Shown one piece after another: positions 1 to 6,290 of a stretch of 41,502 nt of DNA. The notes beneath the pieces are model-generated. The model made no database searches. It saw nothing but the letters and a program-made list of their open reading frames with translations, and was not told the origin of the DNA. The stretch spans positions 224,731-266,232 of the forward strand of contig NZ_JAMQAW010000029.1 in the NCBI RefSeq assembly GCF_023701525.1. Reading direction: 5' to 3'. The stretch comes from Streptomyces albipurpureus. Lineage in GTDB: Bacteria > Actinomycetota > Actinomycetes > Streptomycetales > Streptomycetaceae. Position numbers and translations under genes: made by a program. Each line of letters begins with the position of its first letter. Within the stretch, counting starts at the first letter, position 1.

Positions 1-332
1 GGGGCTGCCTGTGCCTCGGGGCCTTGAGCCCAAGGACTGGGCGCTCCCGTGTTGGTCGTCCTCACCCGGGGTGAAGGGTTCCGTCCTCAAACGCCGGACG
101 GGCTGAATTGGTCCCCTCGGCGGGGTGCTTTTGTTTGCGGGGGCTGCTGGTGGCCGAGGTCTTGGGTTACCTGGGCTGGGAGGTCTTGTTCTGTTGTGCT
201 TGGGGGGTGCTATCGGGGGTGACTCCTCAGCGTCGACGGCCTGGAGCTTCTTTGATCCGGCATGCGGGTCTTGCCGTCGATCGCTTCCGGGGACACCCCC
301 TGCGCGCCCCCACGCCGAGACTTGCATCCCCT
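1..332. repeat. Left arm of a ~335 bp inverted repeat
   Basis: This segment is the reverse complement of 2902-3237. Only scattered mismatches are visible in the outer 200 bp, and bases 200-332 match 2902-3034 without a difference I can see. The two arms enclose the whole regulator cassette at 333-2901. The outer end reaches the window edge, so the repeat may be longer. No start codon, ribosome site or coding signature supports a gene here; the open frames in both arms translate to Arg/Pro-rich shadow protein. Confidence 0.88.
81..101. repeat. Dispersed hairpin repeat (CCGTCC / GGACGG, 9-nt loop)
   Basis: Six-base stem CCGTCC at 81-86 pairs with GGACGG at 96-101 around a 9-nt loop. The same element in the other orientation stands at 3137-3157, 3274-3294 and 3356-3376. 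I recall this GTCCGGCGTTTGAGGAC-type element as a common extragenic repeat in Streptomyces; its role is unknown to me. Confidence 0.75.
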
Positions 333-392
333 GCCCTCAGGGTCCTGTCCTCCTGAGGAACCGGGGGAGGCAGATCGTGGCTACGGCGCACG

Positions 393-438
393 CGAAAGCC
401 CCGCCACGTTCCCGAACCGGAATGAGGCGGGGCTTTCG
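393..438 (-). terminator. Hairpin terminator after the DUF397 gene
   Basis: A perfect 13-bp stem (CGAAAGCCCCGCC at 393-405 with GGCGGGGCTTTCG at 426-438) encloses a 20-nt loop and lies about 40 nt beyond the stop of the minus-strand DUF397 gene. It probably ends the two-gene regulator transcript. Confidence 0.65.
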
Positions 439-477
439 ATGTCGGAAGTACTGCGCTGGGCGTGCTGCCTCGGCCGG

Positions 478-687
478 TCAGATGGTACTGAACTCTCCGG
501 CCTTGACACCCATCACGAAGGAAGCGAACGCACCAGTGGGGATATCCAGTACGGGCCCGCTCAGGGTCTTGGAGTCACGGACGGGGACTATGCCGTGCGA
601 GGCTGCCAGATTGACGGCAACCTCAACGCACTGCCCCCCGCCGCCGCTGTATGAAGACTTGATCCAGATATGAGGTTCGGTCGTCAC
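478..687 (-). CDS. DUF397 domain small protein
   Basis: This 69-residue protein has the DUF397 hallmarks: a W-x-K-SSYSGG start (residues 8-16), Gly-Gln-CVEVA near residue 18, VRDSK at about 36 and a PxLxxPxxxFxxF-type end. DUF397 proteins in Streptomyces are small partners of Xre/DUF5753 regulators. Some pairs, such as WhiJ-type and Scr1/Scr2 systems, influence development or antibiotic production, and the DUF397 member has been described as toxin-like in the Scr system. Here the GTG start overlaps the TGA of the upstream regulator by 4 nt (GTGA), so the pair is translationally coupled. A terminator-like hairpin follows. Family is clear; the function of this copy is inferred from its partner only. 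Confidence 0.9.
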   Translation of the reverse strand: MTTEPHIWIKSSYSGGGGQCVEVAVNLAASHGIVPVRDSKTLSGPVLDIPTGAFASFVMGVKAGEFSTI

Positions 688-1520
688 GAAGTGCCCTTTC
701 GTACCAGTTCGATCATGGCCATAGAGCCCGACTGCGGAAGCGCGTGCTTCTGCAACTGATGGTAGGCCGTCAGCAGGGGCAACACGGAGTTGGTCTCACG
801 GTCTAGATGCCCACGGGTGGCGGACTCGGCATAGGACATGAGGGATCGGTCGGCCATAGTCAGCACCGTTATCGGCAAGCTGAACGGCCGACGAACCCCC
901 ATCGCGAAGTCTGCGACTTGCAACGTGACGTTCGGCTGCTTGGCAAACGCGATCAGTTTCGCCAACTGGTCTTCCATTACGTCGCGTTCACCAACTGGTC
1001 GACGGATACAACTTTCGTCCAACACCATATGGATCAACGGCGGTGGATTCCGAACGAGCGCCGCTTGCCGCTCGGCAACAAGTGACACCCGCTCGTGCGC
1101 CTGCTCGGCGGTGCTCGCTCCCCGCTCGACGTGGCCCGCCTCGATCGCTGCCGCGTACTCAGCCGTCTGAAGCAACCCAGGGATGACACCGACTTCGTAC
1201 ACCCTGATCTCCGCAGCCCGGCCCTCGTATCCCACGTACTCCGGGAAGCCTTCCAGCAGGGCGCCGTGTCGGATCTCGCGCCACGCACGTTCGAACGTAT
1301 CTGCAGTGCCCGCCATGCCAAATGCGGAGTCAGCACTGCGCGAGAAACGCAAAGTGGGAAGCTTGCGAGCAGTTTCGACGGCGGAAATGTGCCCACTGGA
1401 GAACCCCATCAGGGCTGAAAGGTCGTCTTGCTTCCAGCCGCGTGCAACGCGTGAGCTGCGTAAACGCGCGCCGAATGCTGCCTGCGGGGAGCTGTCCGGG
1501 TTTAGCTCTTTGCGGTTCAA
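684..1520 (-). CDS. Xre-type HTH regulator, DUF5753 (Scr1-like)
   Basis: A 278-residue cytoplasmic DNA-binding protein. Residues about 14-65 form a Cro/CI-type helix-turn-helix (GARLRSSRVARGWKQDDLS, then GFSSGHISAVETARKLPT). From about residue 95 the DUF5753 region follows, with its typical VIPGLLQTAEYA motif near 112-123. The length is normal for the family. The start is a TTG with a GGTGG-like ribosome site 6 nt upstream; no better start is visible, so the N-terminus is a little uncertain. It overlaps the DUF397 gene by 4 nt, and a palindrome lies in the 102-bp gap to the divergent plus-strand gene, fitting autoregulation and control of that gene. Family members act as antitoxin-like or developmental regulators; the target here is unknown. 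Confidence 0.9.
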   Translation of the reverse strand: MNRKELNPDSSPQAAFGARLRSSRVARGWKQDDLSALMGFSSGHISAVETARKLPTLRFSRSADSAFGMAGTADTFERAWREIRHGALLEGFPEYVGYEGRAAEIRVYEVGVIPGLLQTAEYAAAIEAGHVERGASTAEQAHERVSLVAERQAALVRNPPPLIHMVLDESCIRRPVGERDVMEDQLAKLIAFAKQPNVTLQVADFAMGVRRPFSLPITVLTMADRSLMSYAESATRGHLDRETNSVLPLLTAYHQLQKHALPQSGSMAMIELVRKGTS

Positions 1521-1584
1521 CAGGTACCACCAACTTATCTAGCGGATATGCCACGTTGATCGGACTTCGACTCTAGGCCACGCT

Positions 1585-1606
1585 GACTCCACTTGGTAGT
1601 GGAATC
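1585..1606. promoter_or_regulatory. Candidate operator in the divergent promoter region
   Basis: Arms GACTCCACT (1585-1593) and AGTGGAATC (1598-1606) match at 8 of 9 positions around a 4-bp centre. The site lies between the TTG of the Xre regulator and the ATG of the plus-strand leader, so the regulator is the obvious candidate ligand. This is inference from position and symmetry. Confidence 0.45.
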
Positions 1607-1622
1607 ACTACGGAGAGGAGCG

Positions 1623-1694
1623 ATGGTGTCCGGGAAGAACATTCATCCGAGCGGCAGAACCGCCAAATTCCCCCGCCCGCTGGGGCACTCGTGA
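1623..1694 (+). CDS. 23-residue leader peptide coupled to the next gene
   Basis: ATG at 1623 follows a strong purine-rich ribosome site, GGAGAGGAG, at 1612-1620. The frame encodes 23 residues (starting MVSGKNIHPS, ending PRPLGHS) and its TGA overlaps the ATG of the following gene by one base (TGATG). The following gene has no good ribosome site of its own, so this short frame probably loads ribosomes for it. It has no recognisable domain. An alternative is that the real product starts upstream and the frames are joined by a frameshift, but nothing here demands that. Confidence 0.5.
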   Translation: MVSGKNIHPSGRTAKFPRPLGHS

Positions 1695-1915
1695 TGTGTC
1701 AAGAGTTCGCGATCGGGGTTGTGGTCCGTGACACCGATGGCAAACGGGTGGGGGAGGTCATGGACTACTTCGCCGGGATCTACTTCCTGCGGCCTCTTGG
1801 GGGTGGGCAGGAGTGGAGCGCGGGTGGCGAGAGCCTCAGTCCCTGGGCGCGTTCCGATCGGCTCAGTGCGGCCGAGGTCGCTGCTAACGCCAACAGCACT
1901 CGGGGAGCGCTGTAA
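1694..1915 (+). CDS. Small hypothetical protein
   Basis: A 73-residue protein read from the ATG at 1694; a GTG one codon earlier is an alternative. It opens CQEFAIGVVVRDTDGKRVGEVMD, resembling a small beta-barrel, and continues FAGIYFLRPLGGGQEW with Trp and Gly residues. I recall similar short proteins next to Xre/DUF397 pairs in Streptomyces, but know no function. No signal peptide or membrane segment is seen. Its start overlaps the stop of the leader frame, and a 15-bp hairpin follows about 90 nt after its stop. It is probably under control of the divergent DUF5753 regulator. Confidence 0.7.
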   Translation: MCQEFAIGVVVRDTDGKRVGEVMDYFAGIYFLRPLGGGQEWSAGGESLSPWARSDRLSAAEVAANANSTRGAL

Positions 1916-2005
1916 CGCTGGTGAGTTGCCAGCGTTGAGAACGTCCACCCCCTGAATACCCGGCCATGGGAATGCAGCGGGATTATCAAGCGGGGTGGCG
2001 AAACA

Positions 2006-2047
2006 GGCCCGTCCGACCGTACCCGGACAGCGACGGTCGGACGGGCC
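2006..2047 (+). terminator. Strong hairpin after the small gene
   Basis: A perfect 15-bp stem, GGCCCGTCCGACCGT (2006-2020) with its complement (2033-2047), closes a 12-nt loop about 90 nt beyond the small gene. No U-tract follows, as is common in Streptomyces. The rest of 1916-2298 shows no gene I can support. Confidence 0.65.
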
Positions 2048-2298
2048 ACCCAACCCAATCTCCCCTGGTAGGTGCCAATCCCCCACCAAGGGACACAAGG
2101 GGCAACCACCAGCCCCTGGGCCCCGGTCGACTCAGCCCCCGATGGCCGGGGCCACCAACACACCCCGAAGAACACAACATCGGTGCACGCACCCGATGCG
2201 CACACCCAGTAGGGGACGCGAAGAAAAGCGCCCCAAGGAACCGGTCCTACCCAGTTCCTCGGGGCTCACCGAACAGCTTCGAAGGAGCTGAACGACGT

Positions 2299-2637
2299 AT
2301 GTGTGATCGTATCGCCCGGGCACTCGTATGGGTGCTGAACACACTTCACTGGACCCGCCGCCCCCAGCCCGGACGGCACTCCGCCAACTACCTCACCACA
2401 ACAGCCCCGGAACCGAACTCTGGTCCCAACTCCTCCGCTTGGTCACGGCCGTGGACCGGGCCGAGTGCGGAGCTCGCGCGCTCGATCTTCCGGGCCGAAG
2501 AGGCGCAGTTACTCATCCCCGAGTGCCGAGAGCGATACTTCGCCACCGCATGGGCCGAGCGCGGCTACGACTACCCCTACACCGCCACCACAGGCGTCCA
2601 CCAAGTCCCACTCAGTACAGCGGCGGTAGCCGCATGA
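2299..2637 (+). CDS. Hypothetical 112-residue protein
   Basis: The ATG at 2299 has AAGGAG 11 nt upstream; the frame is open further upstream but without ribosome sites. The product begins MCDRIARALVWVLNTLHWTRRP, a short amphipathic N-terminus, then a Pro-rich linker (residues about 25-50) and a C-terminal part with WSRPWTGPSAELARSIFRAE and ERYFATAWAERGYDYPYT. I recall similar proteins in Streptomyces regulatory islands beside Xre/DUF397 genes, with no known role. Its stop overlaps the next ATG by 4 nt (ATGA), so the two are coupled. Confidence 0.7.
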   Translation: MCDRIARALVWVLNTLHWTRRPQPGRHSANYLTTTAPEPNSGPNSSAWSRPWTGPSAELARSIFRAEEAQLLIPECRERYFATAWAERGYDYPYTATTGVHQVPLSTAAVAA

Positions 2638-2837
2638 ACATCGACGAGCTCTTCCCCGACATCTCACCCGACCCAGCTGAGCACTGCTGTGACTGCGGCA
2701 AACTCACCCGAGCCCCCATCGCCATCCGCCACCTCCACACCACCAACGGGCCGGGGACCACCCTCTACACCTGCCCCCACTGCTTCCCCAACCATGATCC
2801 CGGCCCCACCCCCGGCGACCTGATCTGGAAGCAGTAG
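2634..2837 (+). CDS. Cys-rich small protein, probable zinc binding
   Basis: A 67-residue acidic protein starting at the ATG that overlaps the upstream TGA. It holds a HCCDCGKLTRAP knuckle (about residues 17-28) and LYTCPHCF (about 47-54), giving two CxxC pairs able to bind one zinc, with His residues nearby. No DNA-binding domain or membrane segment is evident. The coupling to the 112-residue protein suggests a joint function. I do not recognise a named family. The right inverted-repeat arm begins 64 nt after its stop. Confidence 0.7.
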   Translation: MNIDELFPDISPDPAEHCCDCGKLTRAPIAIRHLHTTNGPGTTLYTCPHCFPNHDPGPTPGDLIWKQ

Positions 2838-2901
2838 GAAAGCACCTACCGGCCGGCAACCTCCCCCAGGCGCCTACCGGGTGACGTGAACCCCAGGGGC
2901 A

Positions 2902-3237
2902 AGGGGATGCAAGTCTCGGCGTGGGGGCGCGCAGGGGGTGTCCCCGGAAGCGATCGACGGCAAGACCCGCATGCCGGATCAAAGAAGCTCCAGGCCGTCG
3001 ACGCTGAGGAGTCACCCCCGATAGCACCCCCCAACCCCAACACAACAAGACCCCCAGCCCCAGGAAACCCAAGCCCTCGACCACCAGCAGCCCCACGCAA
3101 ACGAGCAGCACCCCATGCCAAGGGGACCAATTCAGCCCGTCCGGCGTTTGAGGACGGAACCCTTCACCCCGGGTGAGGACGACCAACACGGGAGCGCCCA
3201 GCCCTTGGGCTCAAGGCCCCGGGGCACAGGCAGCCCC
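2902..3237. repeat. Right arm of the ~335 bp inverted repeat
   Basis: Reverse complement of 1-332; the inner end (2902-3034) reads as a perfect match to 200-332. Similarity stops sharply inside at the AGGGGATG boundary. The arm runs into the tandem hairpin-repeat block that starts at 3134. No gene is supported within it. Confidence 0.88.
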
Positions 3238-3484
3238 GCCAAACAAGGCACCCCGCCAAGGGACAACCCCAGCCCGTCCGGCGATTGAGGACGGAACCCC
3301 CACCCCAGGTGAGGACACCAAAGGCAGGGGCGCTCCGCCAAGAGACAGCTTCAGCCCGTCCGGCGATTGAGGACGGAACCCCCACCCCAGGTGAGGACAC
3401 CCAACCCCAAGGCCCCAAGTGCCAACGCAAAAGCGGGGGCGCCCAGCCCATGGACTCAACGCCCAGGGCACAAGCACCCCCGCA
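3134..3484. repeat. Three imperfect tandem copies of a hairpin-bearing repeat
   Basis: Copies start at 3134, 3271 and 3353. Each opens AGCCCGTCCGGCG(T/A)TTGAGG, carries a CCGTCC/GGACGG hairpin, then a CACCCC(A/G)GGTGAGGAC block. The second and third agree almost exactly for 50 bp. A GGCGCCCAGCCC segment recurs at about 3194 and 3438. Unit lengths are about 137, 82 and 130 bp. The block occupies the gap between the accessory cassette and fba and contains no supported gene. Confidence 0.8.
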
Positions 3485-3510
3485 TGGGGAAGGCCCCCGC
3501 ATGGGGAAGG
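3477..3510 (-). terminator. Two tandem mini-hairpins after fba
   Basis: A 17-bp unit (CCCCCGCATGGGGAAGG) is repeated head to tail at 3477-3493 and 3494-3510, directly beyond the fba stop. Each unit can fold into a CCCC/GGGG hairpin. Their place suggests transcription ending for the minus-strand fba gene, though the stems are short. Confidence 0.45.
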
Positions 3511-3511
3511 G

Positions 3512-4543
3512 CTACTTCAGCCGCGTCCCGGTCGACCGCAGCGCGGCACACGCTTCCGTGACGCGCGCAGCCATCCCCGCCTCGGCCAGCTTCCCCCAGG
3601 TGCGGGGGTCGTAGGTCTTCTTGGAGCCGACTTCGCCGTCGACCTTGAGGACGCCGTCGTAGTTGGTGAACATGTGGGCGGCGACGGGACGCGTGAAGGC
3701 GTACTGGGTGTCGGTGTCGAGGTTCATCTTCACGACGCCGTTCTCCAGCGCGGTGGCGATCTCCTCGGTGCTGGAGCCGGACCCGCCGTGGAAGACGAAG
3801 TCGAAGGGCTGGCTGCCGTCGGCCTTGCCGTACTTCTGGCTGACGCCCTCCTGAAGGTCCTTCAGGAGCTCCGGGCGCAGGACGACGTTGCCCGGCTTGT
3901 AGACGCCGTGGACGTTGCCGAAGGAGGCTGCCAGCAGGTAGCGGCCCTTCTCGCCCAGGCCGAGGGCCTCGGCGGTGCGCAGGGCGTCGTCGACCGTGGT
4001 GTAGAGCTCGTCGTTGATCTCGTGGGTGACGCCGTCCTCCTCACCGCCGGTCGGGGTGATCTCGACCTCAAGGATGATCCTGGCGGCGGCGGCCTGCGCG
4101 AGCAGCTCCTGGCCGATGGCCAGGTTGTCGGCGAGGGTCTCGGCGGAACCGTCCCACATGTGGGACTGGAACAGCGGGTTGAGGCCCTTGGCGACGCGCT
4201 CGGCGGAGACGGCGATCAGCGGGCGGACGAAGCCGTCGAGCTTGTCCTTGGGGCAGTGGTCGGTGTGGAGCGCGATCGTGACGTCGTACTTGGCGGCGAC
4301 GATGTGCGCGAACTCCGCGAGCGCGACCGCTCCGGTGACCATGTCCTTGCTGTGCTGGCCGCCCAGGAACTCCGCACCACCGGTGGAGATCTGGATGATG
4401 CCGTCGCTCTCGGCCTCCGCGAAGCCGCGGAGTGCGGCGTGGAGGGTCTGGGAGGAGGTCACGTTGATGGCCGGGTAGGCGAACTTGCCTGCCTTCGCCC
4501 GGTCGAGCATCTCGTTGTAGACCTCGGGGGTTGCGATGGGCAT
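3512..4543 (-). CDS. fba: Class II fructose-bisphosphate aldolase
   Basis: Cleaves fructose 1,6-bisphosphate to dihydroxyacetone phosphate and glyceraldehyde 3-phosphate in glycolysis, and the reverse in gluconeogenesis; zinc dependent, cytoplasmic. The 343-residue product has the class II pattern: YPAINVTSSQT near the N-terminus, ALHTDHCPKDKL holding a zinc His, QSHMWDGSA, the EVEITPTGGEEDG loop, ASFGNVHGVYKPGN, FVFHGGSGSS and KMNLDTDTQYAF. The start is the ATG at 4543 with AAGGAG 7 nt upstream; an upstream in-frame ATG at 4603 lacks a ribosome site. It is a single-gene unit with an inverted repeat about 130 nt upstream and mini-hairpins after the stop. Confidence 0.97.
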   Translation of the reverse strand: MPIATPEVYNEMLDRAKAGKFAYPAINVTSSQTLHAALRGFAEAESDGIIQISTGGAEFLGGQHSKDMVTGAVALAEFAHIVAAKYDVTIALHTDHCPKDKLDGFVRPLIAVSAERVAKGLNPLFQSHMWDGSAETLADNLAIGQELLAQAAAARIILEVEITPTGGEEDGVTHEINDELYTTVDDALRTAEALGLGEKGRYLLAASFGNVHGVYKPGNVVLRPELLKDLQEGVSQKYGKADGSQPFDFVFHGGSGSSTEEIATALENGVVKMNLDTDTQYAFTRPVAAHMFTNYDGVLKVDGEVGSKKTYDPRTWGKLAEAGMAARVTEACAALRSTGTRLK

Positions 4544-4669
4544 CTGTCCGCTCCTTGTATGTGCGGGTTGGCGATATGGGCCCTGACCTTGGGGCGACGT
4601 CATCGTCAGCCCCTATCTTTCCAGACTCCCCACAGGACCCGGGCACCCCGGGGGCCGACCAGGCGAGAC

Positions 4670-4701
4670 GATCTTGCCGTTTCTGGCAGGAAAGCAAGAT
4701 C
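4670..4701. promoter_or_regulatory. Inverted repeat upstream of fba
   Basis: GATCTTGC at 4670-4677 and GCAAGATC at 4694-4701 form a perfect 8-bp inverted repeat, with a second small dyad (TGCC / GGCA) between them. The site lies 127-158 bp upstream of the fba start in an otherwise gene-free 283-bp gap. It could be an operator or part of the promoter; no regulator can be named from the sequence. Confidence 0.4.
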
Positions 4702-4826
4702 TATTGCATCACCGCAGGTCAGAGTCGGTCTTATCCCGAGGGAGGCGGTGTGGCTTGATCAGATCCCTGACCTGATGGTGCCCGGAGTCGCTCCGAGCCC
4801 GCAAGGGACCTCGGTGAGTGCCCCGG

Positions 4827-5375
4827 TCAGCTCAGACCCAGCTCGGCGAGGGAGTACGCGTAGAGGTACGGCACCCCCGCCGTCTGGCTGATCTTCTCGC
4901 CGGCGCCGGTCGCCCGGTCGACGATCGTCGCCACGGCCACCACCTGGCCGCCGGCCTCGCGCACTGCCTCCACCGCGGTCAGCGGGGAGCCACCGGTGGT
5001 CGAGGTGTCCTCGACCACCAGACAGCGACGGCCCGCGATGTCCGGACCCTCCACCCGGCGCTGCATGCCGTGGGCCTTGGCCGCCTTGCGTACGACGAAG
5101 GCGTCCACCCGCCGGCCGCGGGCGGCGGAGGCGTGCAGCAGCGAGGTGGCCACCGGGTCGGCGCCCAGGGTGAGGCCGCCGACGCAGTCGTAGTCGAGCT
5201 CCCTGGTCAGATCGGCCATGACCTGACCCACCAGCGGGGCGGCCGTGCCGTCGAGCGTGATCCGGCGAAGGTCCACGTAGTAGTCGGCCTCAAGACCCGA
5301 TGAGAGGGTCACTCGGCCGTGCACCACGGCCTTGTCCTTGATCTGCTGGAGCAGCTCAGCGCGTACGTCAGTCAT
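4827..5375 (-). CDS. pyrE: Orotate phosphoribosyltransferase
   Basis: Joins orotate to PRPP to give orotidine 5'-monophosphate in de novo pyrimidine synthesis. The 182-residue product has the PyrE features: HGRVTLSSGLEADYYVDLRR, the GGLTLGADPVA motif, FVVRKAAKAHG with the catalytic-loop lysines, and the PRPP site CLVVEDTSTTGGSPL. The start is the ATG at 5375 inside a longer open frame; conservation begins at this Met. The aldose epimerase gene ends 19 nt upstream, so the two are very likely cotranscribed. Confidence 0.95.
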   Translation of the reverse strand: MTDVRAELLQQIKDKAVVHGRVTLSSGLEADYYVDLRRITLDGTAAPLVGQVMADLTRELDYDCVGGLTLGADPVATSLLHASAARGRRVDAFVVRKAAKAHGMQRRVEGPDIAGRRCLVVEDTSTTGGSPLTAVEAVREAGGQVVAVATIVDRATGAGEKISQTAGVPYLYAYSLAELGLS

Positions 5376-5394
5376 GCCCATGAGCTTAAGCGGC

Positions 5395-6195
5395 TCACAG
5401 CCGGCGCCAGCGCCAGGTGGTCGAGAGCTCCAGGGGGTCGATCGGGGTGACGAACCTCGGGTCGGTGTTGAGCCCGTTGGGCGGCCCGGACTGCGGCTCC
5501 ACACAGACCGCCTCGCGCTGCTCGTCGTAGATCACCAGCCACTCGGCGCGGCTGGTGACGGTCAGCTCCAGCCGCTGGGGCCAGGTCAGGGTGACCGATA
5601 CGCCTTCGGGCAGCCCGAAGCAGTCGTCCCACGGCCCGGGCTGCGCTTCGATGCGGCGGCCGGTGGGCAGGTGGTCCTCACCGCGCTCTTCCTGCCAGCC
5701 CGGGGAGAAGTCGACCTGTACGTCAGCGCCGCCGTCGCCGAGGTCGCGGAGGAACCAGGGGTGCCAGCCGAGCTGAGCCGGGAAGGACGTTTCATACGCC
5801 TCGACGCCCAGGGTGAGGGTGAGGGAGTCGGCGGCCAGCTCGACGAGTTGGGTGACCCGGCCGGGATAGGGCCAGGGGTCGGCCAGTTCATAGGTGAAGG
5901 CGGCCTGGTCCTTCTCGGCGCGGGCGGTGCGCCAGCCGGTGTCGCGGCCGGTGCCGTGGATGGCGTGCGGCGGGGAGTTCAGCGGCAGTTGGTGGACCTT
6001 GTCGCCGTTGCGGAACCGCCCTTCGGCGAGCCGGCCGGCCCAGGGGACCATCGGGAAGCAGCCGTATCGCTCCCCTTGGCGCAGCAGCTCGGTGCCGCCG
6101 ATGGTCAGGCCGGCGATACGGCAGCCGTTCTGGGGGTGCACGGTCACTTCGACGTCCGAGGCTGCCAGCCGGACGCTCTCTTCGCTGCTGCTCAC
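5395..6195 (-). CDS. Aldose 1-epimerase family protein
   Basis: A galactose-mutarotase-like protein of 266 residues from the GTG at 6195; a GTG at 6252 would add 19 residues with no ribosome site. An AGGG 8 nt upstream and the start of similarity support the shorter form. Recognisable features are the beta-sandwich start VTVHPQNGCRIAGLTIGGTE, GCFPMVPWAGRL, PPHAIHGTGRD with the active-site His, LGWHPWFLRDL with a second His, and a late VCVEPQSGPPNGLN with the Glu. These fit a mutarotase interconverting sugar anomers; the true sugar is unknown. It lies in a minus-strand run with pyrE downstream and an SRPBCC gene upstream. Confidence 0.88.
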   Translation of the reverse strand: MSSSEESVRLAASDVEVTVHPQNGCRIAGLTIGGTELLRQGERYGCFPMVPWAGRLAEGRFRNGDKVHQLPLNSPPHAIHGTGRDTGWRTARAEKDQAAFTYELADPWPYPGRVTQLVELAADSLTLTLGVEAYETSFPAQLGWHPWFLRDLGDGGADVQVDFSPGWQEERGEDHLPTGRRIEAQPGPWDDCFGLPEGVSVTLTWPQRLELTVTSRAEWLVIYDEQREAVCVEPQSGPPNGLNTDPRFVTPIDPLELSTTWRWRRL

Positions 6196-6290
6196 CCTTC
6201 GAACCCTACTGTCGCGGTCCGGGGACCACCCGGCGGCCTCCGGCTTTCTCACGGCATCGTGCCGCGGGTTCTCATAGACCGCCCGCCCCG

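Noticed and set aside
125..673. Open frame of 182 codons on the plus strand across the left repeat and the DUF397 gene
   Set aside because: Arg/Pro/Ser-rich composition, no ribosome site, antisense to the well-supported DUF397 gene and part of the non-coding repeat.
1966..2298. 111-codon upstream extension of the 112-residue protein
   Set aside because: It runs through a strong 15-bp terminator hairpin and has no ribosome site; the ATG at 2299 has AAGGAG.
3419..4891. 490-codon plus-strand frame antisense to fba
   Set aside because: Gly/Leu/Val-repetitive shadow translation; fba on the other strand has all class II aldolase motifs.
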